Below are positions 11,449 through 20,935 of a DNA stretch of 46,875 nucleotides, one piece after another. The position numbers and the translations under genes are program-made. This DNA is from Betaproteobacteria bacterium RBG_16_66_20. Lineage in GTDB: Bacteria; Pseudomonadota; Gammaproteobacteria; Burkholderiales; SG8-39. The DNA is taken from positions 4,767 to 51,641 of the forward strand of contig MEQQ01000140.1 of the NCBI GenBank assembly GCA_001770285.1, given 5' to 3'. How positions within the stretch are numbered: the first letter of the stretch is position 1; each line of letters starts with the position of its first letter. The notes below the pieces were generated by a model. The model made no database searches. It saw only the letters and a program-made list of their open reading frames with translations, and had not been told where the DNA came from.

Positions 11449-12666
11449 ATGAACGCACCGCACGCACCCTCCCCGCTCGCCGCGGTCGATATGGCGCCCA
11501 AGGACCCGATCCTTGGCGTCACCGAGGCGTACGTCGCCGACCAGAACCCGAAAAAGGTCAATCTCGGCGTCGGCGTCTATACCGACGACAACGGCAAGGT
11601 GCCGCTGCTCGAGTGCGTGCGCCGCGCCGAGGACAGCCGCGTCAGGAGCGGCGCGCCCAAGTCTTACCTGCCCATCGACGGCATTGCCGCTTATGACAAA
11701 GCTGTCCGGGAACTCGTTTTCGGTTCTTCTTGTAGTGCTTTGAATGAAAACCGGGTCGTAACCATTCAGGCCCTGGGCGGCACCGGCGGCCTGAAGATCG
11801 GCGCCGACTTCCTCAAGCAGATCAGTCCCGCCGCGACGGTCTGGATCAGCGAGCCGAGTTGGGAGAACCATCGCGCCCTGTTCGAAGGCGCGGGTTTCGC
11901 GGTCAGGGAATACCCGTACTACGACCCGAAGACGCACGGCCTGAACTTCGAAGGCATGCTGGGCGGGCTGAAAAAGCTGCCGGCGGGTGCGATCGCGGTG
12001 CTGCATTCCTGCTGCCACAACCCTACCGGCGTCGACCTGACCGAGGACCAGTGGAAGCAGGTGCTGGAAGTCGTCCGGGCGCGCGCGATCGTGCCGTTCC
12101 TCGACCTCGCCTACCAGGGCTTTGCCGAGGGCGCCGACGCCGACGCCTACGCCCCGCGCCTGTTCGCGCAAGCGACGCAGCCCGTGTTCCTGTCGAGTTC
12201 CTTCTCCAAGTCCTTCTCGCTCTACGGCGAGCGCGTCGGCGCCTTCAGCCTGGTCGCCGGCAGCAGCGACGAAGCCGCGCGCGTCCTCTCGCACCTCAAG
12301 CGGATCGTGCGCGCCAACTACTCCAACCCGCCGACGCACGGCAGCGACATCGTCGCGCGGGTGCTCACGAACCCGGAACTGCGCGCGCTCTGGGATCGGG
12401 AACTGGGCGCGATGCGGGACCGCATCAAGACGATGCGCAAGGCCCTCGTCGACGGCATCCATGCGCGCGTCGCCGGCGCCGACTTTTCCTTCGTCATGCA
12501 GCAGCGCGGCATGTTCTCCTATTCCGGCCTCACCCGGGAGCAGGTCCTGCGTCTGCGCAGCGAATATTCGATCTACACCATCGAGACCGGGCGCATCTGC
12601 GTCGCCGCGCTGACGACGAAGAACATCGACTACGTCGCCGAGGCCATCGCCCGAGTGCTCAAGTAG
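11449..12666 (+). CDS. Aromatic amino acid / aspartate aminotransferase (class I PLP enzyme)
   Basis: [22 protein letters not shown]...[15 protein letters not shown]...[18 protein letters not shown]...[11 protein letters not shown]...[17 protein letters not shown]; typical TyrB/AspC family. Confidence 0.93.
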   Translation: MNAPHAPSPLAAVDMAPKDPILGVTEAYVADQNPKKVNLGVGVYTDDNGKVPLLECVRRAEDSRVRSGAPKSYLPIDGIAAYDKAVRELVFGSSCSALNENRVVTIQALGGTGGLKIGADFLKQISPAATVWISEPSWENHRALFEGAGFAVREYPYYDPKTHGLNFEGMLGGLKKLPAGAIAVLHSCCHNPTGVDLTEDQWKQVLEVVRARAIVPFLDLAYQGFAEGADADAYAPRLFAQATQPVFLSSSFSKSFSLYGERVGAFSLVAGSSDEAARVLSHLKRIVRANYSNPPTHGSDIVARVLTNPELRALWDRELGAMRDRIKTMRKALVDGIHARVAGADFSFVMQQRGMFSYSGLTREQVLRLRSEYSIYTIETGRICVAALTTKNIDYVAEAIARVLK

Positions 12667-12686
12667 GTCTGCGGCCTTTTTTTCTA

Positions 12687-12692
12687 TATAAT
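12687..12692 (+). promoter_or_regulatory. Candidate -10 box (TATAAT) of tRNA-Asn, followed by a GC-rich discriminator
   Basis: ctataTATAATtccggcccttcgc 18 nt upstream of the mature tRNA; no good -35 seen. Confidence 0.4.
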
Positions 12693-12710
12693 TCCGGCCC
12701 TTCGCACGAT

Positions 12711-12786
12711 TCCTCGATAGCTCAGTTGGTAGAGCGTCGGACTGTTAATCCGCAGGTCCCTGGTTCGAGTCCAGGTCGAGGAGCCA
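12711..12786 (+). tRNA. tRNA-Asn (anticodon GTT), CCA encoded
   Basis: 76-nt cloverleaf TCCTCGATAGCTCAGTTGGTAGAGCGTCGGACTGTTAATCCGCAGGTCCCTGGTTCGAGTCCAGGTCGAGGAGCCA; acceptor TCCTCGA/TCGAGGA, GGTTCGAGTCC T-arm, GTT anticodon. Confidence 0.97.
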
Positions 12787-12829
12787 GACCCCAGTGCGAC
12801 CCTCAAACCTCACTGCCCGGGTTCAATCG

Positions 12830-13006
12830 ATGGAAATGTCAGCCGAAGAAATCAAGCAATTCTGGCGCGGCTTCTGCCAGCGCCGCAAGATCAGCGCGGA
12901 CGTCGTCGCCAAGGGCGAGGCGATCATCGACAAGGACCCGGAATACTGGGCCGACCAGACCATGGGCGACCTGCTCGATTCGATTTCCGGCAAGAAGCCG
13001 AGTTGA
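12830..13006 (+). CDS. Small hypothetical protein (58 aa)
   Basis: MEMSAEEIKQFWRGFCQRRKISADVVAKGEAIIDKDPEYWADQTMGDLLDSISGKKPS; compact, hydrophilic, plausible codon usage, sits just after tRNA-Asn. Confidence 0.5.
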   Translation: MEMSAEEIKQFWRGFCQRRKISADVVAKGEAIIDKDPEYWADQTMGDLLDSISGKKPS

Positions 13007-13063
13007 GCGGGCCGCAGCGCTGCCGCCGCTTCCCGGTCATTCGGCCTTGAAGCCGATGGGGGA

Positions 13064-13849
13064 GTGATCGAAGCGACGGCAAGCGGGGCGTTGCTGCGCG
13101 TGCTGAACGTCGGTGTGCGCTTTGGCGGCATCGTTGCGCTCGACGATGTCTCCTTCGACGTGCCCTCGGGAAGCATCGTCGGCCTGATCGGGCCGAACGG
13201 CGCGGGCAAGACCACGCTGTTCAACTGCCTCTCGCGCCTCTACCAGTGCGGCAGCGGCGACATCGTTTTCGACGGCAGTTCGCTGCTCAGCGTCCCGCGC
13301 CACCGCGTTGCGGTGATCGGCATCGGCCGCACTTTCCAGAACCTCGCGCTGTTCCGCACCATGACGGTGCTCGAAAACATCATGGTCGGCCGTCATTGCC
13401 GCACGCACAGCGGCTTCTTCGTCAACGCGCTGCGCCTGCCCGCCGTCGCAAGGGAAGAGCACGCCACGCACGACAGTGCCCGCGCGCTGCTCCGGCTTCT
13501 CGATCTGGAATCACTCGCCGGCACGCGGGTCGCCGAATTGCCCCTCGGCACGCAGAAGCGCGTCGAGCTGGCGCGCGCGCTCGCCTCCGAGCCGAAGCTG
13601 CTGTTGCTCGACGAACCGGCGAGCGGTTTGAACCACGAGGAAGTCGGCGCGCTCGGCAAACTGATCTGCGATATCCGCGAGCGCCTCGCCCTCACGGTGC
13701 TGTTGGTCGAGCATCACATGAGCCTGGTGATGAGCATCTCGGACCGCGTCGTGGCGCTGAATTTCGGCAGGAAGATCGCCGAGGGCACGCCCGCCGAGGT
13801 GCAGCAGCATCCGGAACTATTACAGGCATACCTCGGGAGCACAGGCTAA
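13064..13849 (+). CDS. livG: Branched-chain amino acid ABC transporter ATP-binding protein
   Basis: GPNGAGKTTLFNCLSRLY (Walker A), LPLGTQKRVELARALASEPKLLLLDEPASGLN, GTG start with a purine-rich leader. Confidence 0.92.
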   Translation: MIEATASGALLRVLNVGVRFGGIVALDDVSFDVPSGSIVGLIGPNGAGKTTLFNCLSRLYQCGSGDIVFDGSSLLSVPRHRVAVIGIGRTFQNLALFRTMTVLENIMVGRHCRTHSGFFVNALRLPAVAREEHATHDSARALLRLLDLESLAGTRVAELPLGTQKRVELARALASEPKLLLLDEPASGLNHEEVGALGKLICDIRERLALTVLLVEHHMSLVMSISDRVVALNFGRKIAEGTPAEVQQHPELLQAYLGSTG

Positions 13850-14559
13850 TGGCGTTGCTTGAGACCGCCAACCTGCACGCGGCCTACGGCCAGACCCGGG
13901 TGCTGCACGGCATCAGCTTTTCGATGGAGGAAGGCACGATTACCACGCTGCTCGGCGCCAACGGCGCCGGCAAGACGACCACCTTGCGCGCGCTCTGCGG
14001 CATGGTCCGGACCGAAGGCGAAGTGCGCTTCGGCGGCCAGCGCATCGACGGGCGCGCCACCGAGGACATCGTGCGGCTGGGAATCGCGCATGTGCCGGAC
14101 GGCCGCGGGACTTTCGTCAACCTCACCACCGAAGAGAACCTTCGGCTGGGCGCCTACACCCGCAAGGACCGCGCCGCGATCGACGCCGATCTTGAACGCG
14201 TCTATGGCTACTTCCCGCGGCTCGGGGAACGGCGCGCCCAGCAGGCGGGCACGCTCTCCGGCGGCGAGCAGCAGATGCTGGCGGTATCGCGCGCCCTGAT
14301 GCTGCGGCCCAGGCTGATGCTGCTGGACGAGCCCTCCTTCGGACTTGCGCCGCTCATCGTGCGGGAACTGTTCGGCATCCTGCGCGCGCTGAACCAGAAG
14401 GAGCACGTCAGCATGCTGCTGGTGGAGCAGAACGCGGCGATGGCGCTCGACCTCGCCGACCACGCCTACCTGATCGAAACCGGCCGCGTGGTGCTGTCCG
14501 GCACCAGCGGCGAGATCAAGAGCAACGACGCCGTTCGGCGTTCGTATCTGGGCTACTAG
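13849..14559 (+). CDS. livF: Branched-chain amino acid ABC transporter ATP-binding protein
   Basis: MALLETANLHAAYGQTRVLHGISFSMEEGTITTLLGANGAGKTTTLRALCGM...LSGGEQQMLAVSRALMLRPRLMLLDEPSFGLAPLIV. Confidence 0.92.
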   Translation: MALLETANLHAAYGQTRVLHGISFSMEEGTITTLLGANGAGKTTTLRALCGMVRTEGEVRFGGQRIDGRATEDIVRLGIAHVPDGRGTFVNLTTEENLRLGAYTRKDRAAIDADLERVYGYFPRLGERRAQQAGTLSGGEQQMLAVSRALMLRPRLMLLDEPSFGLAPLIVRELFGILRALNQKEHVSMLLVEQNAAMALDLADHAYLIETGRVVLSGTSGEIKSNDAVRRSYLGY

Positions 14560-14567
14560 GCGCGCAC

Positions 14568-15440
14568 GTGGAACCATTCATCCACCAGGTCCTTGCCGGG
14601 CTCGCCACCGGCGGCATCTACGCGAGCGTCGCGCTGGCGCTGGTGATGATCTACCAGGCCACCCATCTGGTGAATTTCGCGCAGGGCGAACTGGCCATGT
14701 TCTCGACCTATATCGCCTGGAGCCTGATCAACGCCGGCATGCCGTACTGGGGCGCTTTTTTCCTGACCGTGGGCTTGTCGTTCGTGCTCGGCGTCGTGAT
14801 CGAACGCGTCGTGATCCGACCGGTCGAGAACTCCCCGGTGCTGGCGGTGGTGGTCGTGTTCATCGCACTGCTGGTGATACTCAACAGCGTCACGGGCTGG
14901 ATCTACACCTTCACCATCAAGACCTTCCCCAGCCCGTTCCCGGGGCAGCCCCTGTTCGGCAACAAGTACATGTCGTCGCACGAAATCGGCGCCATCGGCG
15001 TCACCCTGGTGGTGCTCCTGCTGCTGTACGTGTTCTTCCGCTTCACGCCGCTCGGGCTCGCGATGCGGGCCGCCGCGCAGAATCCGGAATCGAGCCGCCT
15101 GGTCGGGATCCGCGTCGGCTGGATGCTTGCGCTCGGCTGGGGTCTTGCGGCCGCGATCGGCTCGGTGGCAGGCATGATGGTGGCGCCGATTGTCTTTCTC
15201 GATCCCAACATGATGGGCGGCGTGCTGCTCTACGCGTTCGCGGCCGCGCTCGTGGGAGGCATAGACAATCCGGCCGGCGCGGTATTCGGCGGTTTCCTCG
15301 TCGGGGTGCTGGAGAACGTGCTCGGCGCATTCGTCATCGGCAACGAACTCAAGCTCGCAGTGGCGCTGGTGCTGATCATCGGCGTGCTGACGGTGCGGCC
15401 TTCGGGCTTGTTCGGCAAAGTCCACGTGACGCGGGTATGA
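14568..15440 (+). CDS. livH: Branched-chain amino acid ABC transporter permease
   Basis: Hydrophobic; GLATGGIYASVALALVMIYQATHLVNFAQGELAMFSTYIAW is LivH-like. Confidence 0.92.
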   Translation: MEPFIHQVLAGLATGGIYASVALALVMIYQATHLVNFAQGELAMFSTYIAWSLINAGMPYWGAFFLTVGLSFVLGVVIERVVIRPVENSPVLAVVVVFIALLVILNSVTGWIYTFTIKTFPSPFPGQPLFGNKYMSSHEIGAIGVTLVVLLLLYVFFRFTPLGLAMRAAAQNPESSRLVGIRVGWMLALGWGLAAAIGSVAGMMVAPIVFLDPNMMGGVLLYAFAAALVGGIDNPAGAVFGGFLVGVLENVLGAFVIGNELKLAVALVLIIGVLTVRPSGLFGKVHVTRV

Positions 15441-16411
15441 GCAGACGCAGCCTGGCCGGATTCGCGATCCTTCTGCTGCTTGCCTGCGCGCTGCCGTTCA
15501 TGGTCAGCGAGTACCGCAGCTTCCAGTTCACGCTGGTCCTGGTCTATGCGATCGCGCTGCTCGGGCTGAACATCCTCACCGGTTACAACGGCCAGATCTC
15601 GCTCGGCCATGGCGCCTTTTATGCGATCGGCGCCTACTGCGCCGCGATCCTGATGGACAAGTACGGCGTTCCCTACTGGGCCACGATCCCGGTTGCCGGC
15701 GCCGTATGCCTCGCGGCGGGGTTCCTGTTCGGCCTGCCCGCGCTGCGGCTCGAAGGCCTGTATCTTGCGCTCGCCACGTTCGCGCTCGGCGTTTCGCTGC
15801 CGCAGCTCCTGAAATACCACCACCTGGAGGAATGGACCGGAGGCGTGCAGGGCATCACCATTCAGAAACCGGACGCGCCCGCCTTTTTCGCCGAGTTCGG
15901 CCTTGCGCTGGACCAGGATCAGTGGCTGTACTTGTTCACCCTGGCGGTTGCAGTCGTCATGTTCGTGCTTGGCTGGAATCTGCTGCGTGGCCGCATCGGC
16001 CGGGCGATGGTCGCGATACGCGACAACCACGTTGCCGCCGAGGCGATGGGTGTGAATAATGCGCTCATAAAATCGCTCGCCTTCGGCGTCTCGGCCATGT
16101 ACACGGGGATCGCGGGCGCCCTCGGCGCGATCGCGGTGCAGTTCGTCGCACCCGACAGCTTCAACTTCTTCCTTTCGATCACCTTGCTGGTCGGAATCGT
16201 CATCGGCGGACTGGCATCGATCCCGGGCGCCCTGTACGGTGCGCTGTTCATCCAGTTCGTGCCGAATATCGCCGATGAGATCTCGAAGGCCGCGCCGTGG
16301 GCGATTTTTGGCCTGTTCCTGATCGGCTTTGTGTACCTGATGCCCGCCGGCGTCGCAGGAGCCGTGCGCATGGCCGTAGCACGGCTGGGTCGGAAAAGGC
16401 AAAATACCTGA
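15437..16411 (+). CDS. livM: Branched-chain amino acid ABC transporter permease
   Basis: GLNILTGYNGQISLGHGAFYAIGAYCAA...GRAMVAIRDNHVAAEAMGVNNALIKSLAF; LivM family; 4-bp overlap with livH. Confidence 0.92.
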   Translation: MSRRSLAGFAILLLLACALPFMVSEYRSFQFTLVLVYAIALLGLNILTGYNGQISLGHGAFYAIGAYCAAILMDKYGVPYWATIPVAGAVCLAAGFLFGLPALRLEGLYLALATFALGVSLPQLLKYHHLEEWTGGVQGITIQKPDAPAFFAEFGLALDQDQWLYLFTLAVAVVMFVLGWNLLRGRIGRAMVAIRDNHVAAEAMGVNNALIKSLAFGVSAMYTGIAGALGAIAVQFVAPDSFNFFLSITLLVGIVIGGLASIPGALYGALFIQFVPNIADEISKAAPWAIFGLFLIGFVYLMPAGVAGAVRMAVARLGRKRQNT

Positions 16412-16436
16412 TGTTCCATCGAAGGCGGAGACCGTC

Positions 16437-17642
16437 ATGAAGCTGAAGCTGATGCCCGTTGCGGCCCTGCTCGCCGCCGCGCTCGCGAGTCCGGCGGCGC
16501 TGGCGCAGAAGAAGTACGACCCGGGCGCCTCCGACAAGGAGGTTCTGCTTGGCCACATCAATCCGTATAGCGGGCCGGCATCCGCCTACGGAACGATCGG
16601 CAGGGTCATCGCCGCGTACTTCAAGAAAGTGAACCAGGAAGGCGGCGTCAACGGCCGCATGCTCAACATGATCAGCTACGACGACGGCTACAGCCCGCCG
16701 AAGACGGTCGAGATGGCGCGCAAGTTGGTCGAGCAGGACAAGGTGCTGCTGATCTTCCAGCCGCTCGGCACGCCGCCGAATTCGGCGATCCACAAGTACA
16801 TGAACGCGAAGAAAGTGCCGCAGCTGTTCGTCGCCACCGGCGCCACCAAGTGGAACGATCCGAAGAAATTTCCCTGGACCATGGGCTGGCAGCCGAACTA
16901 CCAGACCGAGGGCAAAATCTACGCGCAGCACATCCTGAAGACCAGGCCCAATGCCAGGATCGCCGTGCTCTACCAGAACGACGATTATGGCAAGGACTAC
17001 CTCAAGGGCTTCCACGACGGGCTGGGCGCCAGGGCGAAGGCGATGATCGTCAGGGAGGCCTCCTACGAGGTCAGCGACCCGACGGTCGATTCGCAGATGG
17101 CGCAGCTGCAGGCTTCGGGCGCGGACACCTTCTTCAACATCACGACGCCGAAGTTCGCCGCACAGGCAATCCGCAAGGCCTGGGATAGCGGCTGGAAGCC
17201 GGTGCACTACCTGAACAACGTTTCGGTCGGCGTCGGCGCGGTGCTCAAGCCCGCGGGGCTGGAGAAAGCGGTCGGCCTGATCACCACCAACTACATCAAG
17301 GACCCGACCGATCCGCAATGGAAGGACGACGCGGCGATGAAGGGCTGGACGGATTTCATGCAGAAGTACTACCCGGAGGGCGACCTGACCGACAATACCA
17401 ACGTTTACGGTTATGCCGTCGCCAAGACCCTGGCGCAGACGATCAAGCAGGCCGGAAACGACCTGACGCGCGCCAACGTCATGCAGCAGGCGGCAAGCCT
17501 GAAGAACTTCGAGGTCGATGTCCTGCTGCCGGGCATCAAGATCAACACCAGTGCGAGCGACTTCGCGCCGATCGAATCGGTGCAGCTGGCGAGGTTCGAC
17601 GGCAAGACCTGGGTGCGCTTCGGCGAAGTCATGGGCAATTAG
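16437..17642 (+). CDS. Branched-chain amino acid ABC transporter substrate-binding protein
   Basis: Signal peptide MKLKLMPVAALLAAALASPAALAQ then VLLGHINPYSGPASAYGTIGRVIAAYFKKVNQEGGVNGRMLNMISYDDGYSPPKTVEMARKLVEQD; LivK-like. Confidence 0.92.
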   Translation: MKLKLMPVAALLAAALASPAALAQKKYDPGASDKEVLLGHINPYSGPASAYGTIGRVIAAYFKKVNQEGGVNGRMLNMISYDDGYSPPKTVEMARKLVEQDKVLLIFQPLGTPPNSAIHKYMNAKKVPQLFVATGATKWNDPKKFPWTMGWQPNYQTEGKIYAQHILKTRPNARIAVLYQNDDYGKDYLKGFHDGLGARAKAMIVREASYEVSDPTVDSQMAQLQASGADTFFNITTPKFAAQAIRKAWDSGWKPVHYLNNVSVGVGAVLKPAGLEKAVGLITTNYIKDPTDPQWKDDAAMKGWTDFMQKYYPEGDLTDNTNVYGYAVAKTLAQTIKQAGNDLTRANVMQQAASLKNFEVDVLLPGIKINTSASDFAPIESVQLARFDGKTWVRFGEVMGN

Positions 17643-17656
17643 GGGAAAGGAAATAC

Positions 17657-18058
17657 ATGGACAAGAGAAACCACAAGGAGCGCCACGAGGCCGGCCTGAA
17701 GACGCGCCGCGAGGTGCTGGGCGCGGAGTACGTCGACAGGTCGCAGGCGGCGGCGGACGACTTCAACCGGCCGTTCACCGAACTGCTCAACACCTACTGC
17801 TGGAACGACGTCTGGAACCGGCCGGGACTGTCGCGCAAATCGCGCTCGATGCTGAATCTGGCGATGCTTTCCGCGCTCGGCCGGACGCATGAACTGAAGC
17901 TGCACGTGAACGGCGCGCTCAACAACGGCCTGACCAAGGAGGAGATCCGCGAGGTGTTTCTCCAGGTGGCGATCTACTGCGGCGTGCCCGCCGCCGTGGA
18001 GAGCTTCCGCTGCGCGAAAGAAGTCTTCAAGGAGCGCGGTCCTTCGCCTAAGGCATGA
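17657..18058 (+). CDS. Carboxymuconolactone decarboxylase family protein
   Basis: RREVLGAEYVDRS...FNRPFTELLNTYCWNDVWNRPGLSRKSRSMLNLAMLSALGRTHELKLHVNGALNNGLTKEEIREVFLQVAIYCGVPAAVESFR; PcaC-like CMD fold. Confidence 0.9.
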   Translation: MDKRNHKERHEAGLKTRREVLGAEYVDRSQAAADDFNRPFTELLNTYCWNDVWNRPGLSRKSRSMLNLAMLSALGRTHELKLHVNGALNNGLTKEEIREVFLQVAIYCGVPAAVESFRCAKEVFKERGPSPKA

Positions 18059-18689
18059 TCCAGCCGTGCTGGTAGCCCTGGATCACGGGCGCGCAGCCGA
18101 TCTTGGCAAAGAACTCCGCGACATAACCGCCCTTGCCCGCGACGCCGTAGTCGTGGACGATCATCTCCCGGCCCTTGAACTGCACCAGGGCCTGATTCCT
18201 CGCTGTATCGTCGACCACAATCAGGGTGCCGCTGGCGAGCAGCGGCATGATCGCGCACAACTCGTGCAGGTGATGCAGGGCGGCAGGATGCGGGTTGCGC
18301 CAGTCCAGGTCGAAGGAATCCAGGTAAAGGAGGTCGATGCCGGATTCGTCGGACCGGGTCAACTCCCTCAGATAGGCGACGCTGTCCGAACAGGTGACGG
18401 TGACCTTGCTGCTCACCCTGCCGCGAAGCCAGGTACAGGCGTCCTGGCTGATGTCGACCGTCCGCACGCTGCCGCCCCAGTGGTTGACGAAGCGATCGAA
18501 CAGCAGCGTGCTCTGGCCGTCGCCATACCAGTTGCCCTCCGCCCTGGCGCAGCCGGTTTCCACGATCGTGTAGCTGGATTTCTCCATCGCCTCGAGGATC
18601 GCGAATGCCTGGCGAAAGGTTTCGCCGCGCAAGCCCAGCTTCTCGGCGTACTCGGCGTCGTATATCGGGAGAAAGGAAGTTCCGGCCAC
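18048..18689 (-). CDS. Class I SAM-dependent methyltransferase-like protein
   Basis: TIVETGCARAEGNWYGDGQSTLLFDRFVNHWGGSVRTVDIS...IDLLYLDSFDLDWRNPHPAALHHLHEL. The ORF is open to 18752; GTG at 18689 falls just after the upstream stop. Confidence 0.65.
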   Translation of the reverse strand: MAGTSFLPIYDAEYAEKLGLRGETFRQAFAILEAMEKSSYTIVETGCARAEGNWYGDGQSTLLFDRFVNHWGGSVRTVDISQDACTWLRGRVSSKVTVTCSDSVAYLRELTRSDESGIDLLYLDSFDLDWRNPHPAALHHLHELCAIMPLLASGTLIVVDDTARNQALVQFKGREMIVHDYGVAGKGGYVAEFFAKIGCAPVIQGYQHGWIMP

Positions 18690-18702
18690 CGGTTCTGCGA
18701 CC

Positions 18703-20064
18703 TCAGGTGGCCGAGCGCTGCTGCTGCAGGCCGAAGGTCTGCTCCATTTCACGGCGCAATTTCACCGCGGGCAGGCTGGCCTCGAAGGCGACGTCGCCCC
18801 AGCTGAGCGCCTGACCGGCGGCGACCGGCCGCAACAGCTTCCAGCCGTGCGCGAGGCCGAGCGGCAGGCAGCCCTGCGCCAGCGAAGCCTGCGCGGGCAT
18901 CAGGCGCCCGACCACGGTGTACCCACCCTCACCATCGAGAATTTCGCTTTCATTCAAATCTTTTTTTGCAACTGCAACAGCGTCCGCACGCCATCCTGTC
19001 GCGCAGCCGGTCGGCTCGCCGCGCAAGCCCACGGAGGCGACCGAAATGCCGACCTCCAGCCCGATCAGGTGCCAGCGCTTGTACATGCAGGCGTAACGCC
19101 CCGACGGGTCGGTCTGCACGCCGTACTCGGAAAAGCAGCGCCGGATGTACTCCGATTCGCCCTCGAACACCACCCAGACGCCGAAGCGGATGTCGTAGGG
19201 AATGACCCTGCCGTCGCGCTCCAAAGACGACACCACCTCGACCTGTCCCTTGTGGTGCAGTTGCCCGCCTTCCTCCCGGGGCCGCATCACGCTTGGCAGC
19301 TGATCAATGGAACAAGCTGGAAAAGAAAGGCCAGCGGGCGCCGGCGTCAAACCGGTGGCGTTGCACACCGCGCTCGCTTCGATCGCCGGCTTGGAGCCAT
19401 CGAGAAAGGAATTGAACATCTTCGGATTGAGGCCGCCGACGCTGGCCTGCTCCGGCGTGAGCCCGTAGTAGCCCCACACCGTCTCGGGCGTGGATTGCGC
19501 ATAGTGCGGCAGCCACTTGTGGCCGCGACCTGCCGCAACGACCGGAAAACCCGCCGCGCGCGCCCAGTCCACCAGATCGCAGATGAGCGCCGGCTGGTCG
19601 CCGTAAGCGAGGCTGTAGACGACCCCGGCCTGCCTGGCGCGCTGCGCCAGCATCGGCCCGCAGAACGCATCGGCTTCGACCGTCACGTTGACGACATGCT
19701 TGCCGTTCCGGAACGCGTCCAGGATGTGCTCGACCGCAGCCACCGGGTTGCCGGTCGCCTCGATCACGATGTCGATCGAAGGATGCGAGACCAGCGCCTG
19801 CCAGTCTTCAGAAATGTGGGTAATACGGTTCTTGAGCGCGTGTTCAATTGAAGTTCCAGAATAATTTCCGGGACTCCAGCCAACGCGGCCTAGATTCGTC
19901 TTCGCATTCTCCGGAGAAAGGTCTGCGATCGAGACCAGATGCACGCCCGGGGTGCGCGGCACCTGCGCGAGATACATCGCCGCGAATTTTCCCGCGCCGA
20001 TCAAGCCGATGCGGATCGGTTTACCCTGGTTTTCTCTTTCCTGCAGTTTTGCGTAGAGGTTCAT
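18703..20064 (-). CDS. NAD(P)-binding Gfo/Idh- or homoserine-dehydrogenase-like oxidoreductase with C-terminal SAF-like domain
   Basis: RIGLIGAGKFAAMYLAQVPRTPGVHLVSIADLSPENAKTNLGRVGW...DIVIEATGNPVAAVEHILDAFRNGKHVVNVTVEADAFCGPML...; C-terminus with VAVAKKDLNESEIL...AGQALSWGDVAF. Confidence 0.75.
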   Translation of the reverse strand: MNLYAKLQERENQGKPIRIGLIGAGKFAAMYLAQVPRTPGVHLVSIADLSPENAKTNLGRVGWSPGNYSGTSIEHALKNRITHISEDWQALVSHPSIDIVIEATGNPVAAVEHILDAFRNGKHVVNVTVEADAFCGPMLAQRARQAGVVYSLAYGDQPALICDLVDWARAAGFPVVAAGRGHKWLPHYAQSTPETVWGYYGLTPEQASVGGLNPKMFNSFLDGSKPAIEASAVCNATGLTPAPAGLSFPACSIDQLPSVMRPREEGGQLHHKGQVEVVSSLERDGRVIPYDIRFGVWVVFEGESEYIRRCFSEYGVQTDPSGRYACMYKRWHLIGLEVGISVASVGLRGEPTGCATGWRADAVAVAKKDLNESEILDGEGGYTVVGRLMPAQASLAQGCLPLGLAHGWKLLRPVAAGQALSWGDVAFEASLPAVKLRREMEQTFGLQQQRSAT

Positions 20065-20906
20065 GCCGCCTCCAGCGCTCCCTGCAGTTCTTCGGCCGGC
20101 GTGCCGTCCTTCCAGGGCAGCGGCACGTCGTAGGGCTTGCGCAGGCAGTCGTCCGGCAGGCACCGGATCGGCGCGAAATCGCGGTGCGCGATGTAGCCGG
20201 GCCGCTTGAAGCGCCGGATGTGGTTCGACACCGCGCACAGCGACAGATACACGCTGACCCGGTTCCAGGGCGACAGGTTCGAGCCCGAGGCATGCACCAG
20301 GCAGCCATGGAACAGGATCATCGAGCCGGCCGGCCCTTTCGGCGCCACGATGCCGCCGTGTTCGACCAGTTTCCCTATGCTTTCGTTATTTATGGTCCAA
20401 AGCGGATAACTCGTCGTGCTGGTGTCGTGCTGCGCCTCCAGCACGCCGAGTGTGTGGCTGCCGGGGATCAACATCAGCGGCCCGTTGAATTCGTTCACTT
20501 GGTCGAGGAAGATCGCCACGTTCATGGCGCGCGCCTCGGGCATCTGGTCGTCGTTGCGCCAGGTGCCGTAGTCCTGGTGCCACTGCCAGAGGTCGCCGTC
20601 GAACGCCTGCTTGCCGTTGATCTTGAACTGGTGCATGTAGACGTCTTCGCCGAACACCTGCTGCACCGGCTCGACCATGCGCGGGTGGCGCGCCAGCCGC
20701 GCGAAAGGCGCGCTGTACATGTGCGCCGCGAAATTGGTGCGCACGACATCGCCGGTCTTCTCGCGCACGTTCTCGGGCCGGCGCTGGGCGTAGAGCGCGG
20801 GCACCTCGTCGGTCAGAACCTTGATTTCCTCCGGCGTGAACAGACCGGGAAAGAACAGGTAACCGTCGCTGTCGAAGGTGTCGAGCTGGGCTTGCGTCAG
20901 TTTCAT
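20061..20906 (-). CDS. Phytanoyl-CoA dioxygenase (PhyH) family protein
   Basis: MKLTQAQLDTFDSDGYLFFPGLFTPEEI...LWQWHQDYGTWRNDDQMPEARAMNVAIFLDQVNEFNGPLMLIPGSHTLG (HxD-type Fe(II) ligand motif)...MILFHGCLVHASGSNLSPWNRVSVYLSLC. Confidence 0.9.
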   Translation of the reverse strand: MKLTQAQLDTFDSDGYLFFPGLFTPEEIKVLTDEVPALYAQRRPENVREKTGDVVRTNFAAHMYSAPFARLARHPRMVEPVQQVFGEDVYMHQFKINGKQAFDGDLWQWHQDYGTWRNDDQMPEARAMNVAIFLDQVNEFNGPLMLIPGSHTLGVLEAQHDTSTTSYPLWTINNESIGKLVEHGGIVAPKGPAGSMILFHGCLVHASGSNLSPWNRVSVYLSLCAVSNHIRRFKRPGYIAHRDFAPIRCLPDDCLRKPYDVPLPWKDGTPAEELQGALEAA

Positions 20907-20929
20907 GGGCAACCTCTCCAAGCTTGTGT

Positions 20930-20935
20930 ATTATA
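20930..20935 (-). promoter_or_regulatory. Candidate -10 (TATAAT on minus) for the PhyH cluster
   Basis: Plus strand gtgtATTATAgattt; divergent start codons at 20906 (-) and 20958 (+). Confidence 0.4.

Noticed and set aside
11404-12462. N-terminal extension of the minus-strand 1029-aa ORF containing uvrB
   Set aside because: The extension is antisense to the aminotransferase gene. UvrB homology starts at [16 protein letters not shown], supported by a GTG at 11403.
12768-12779. 12-bp match of the tRNA-Asn 3' region (AGTCCAGGTCGA) at 18302-18313, as possible att sites of an island spanning 12711-18313
   Set aside because: Too short, located inside the methyltransferase coding sequence, and no integrase or mobility gene lies between. 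Probably chance.
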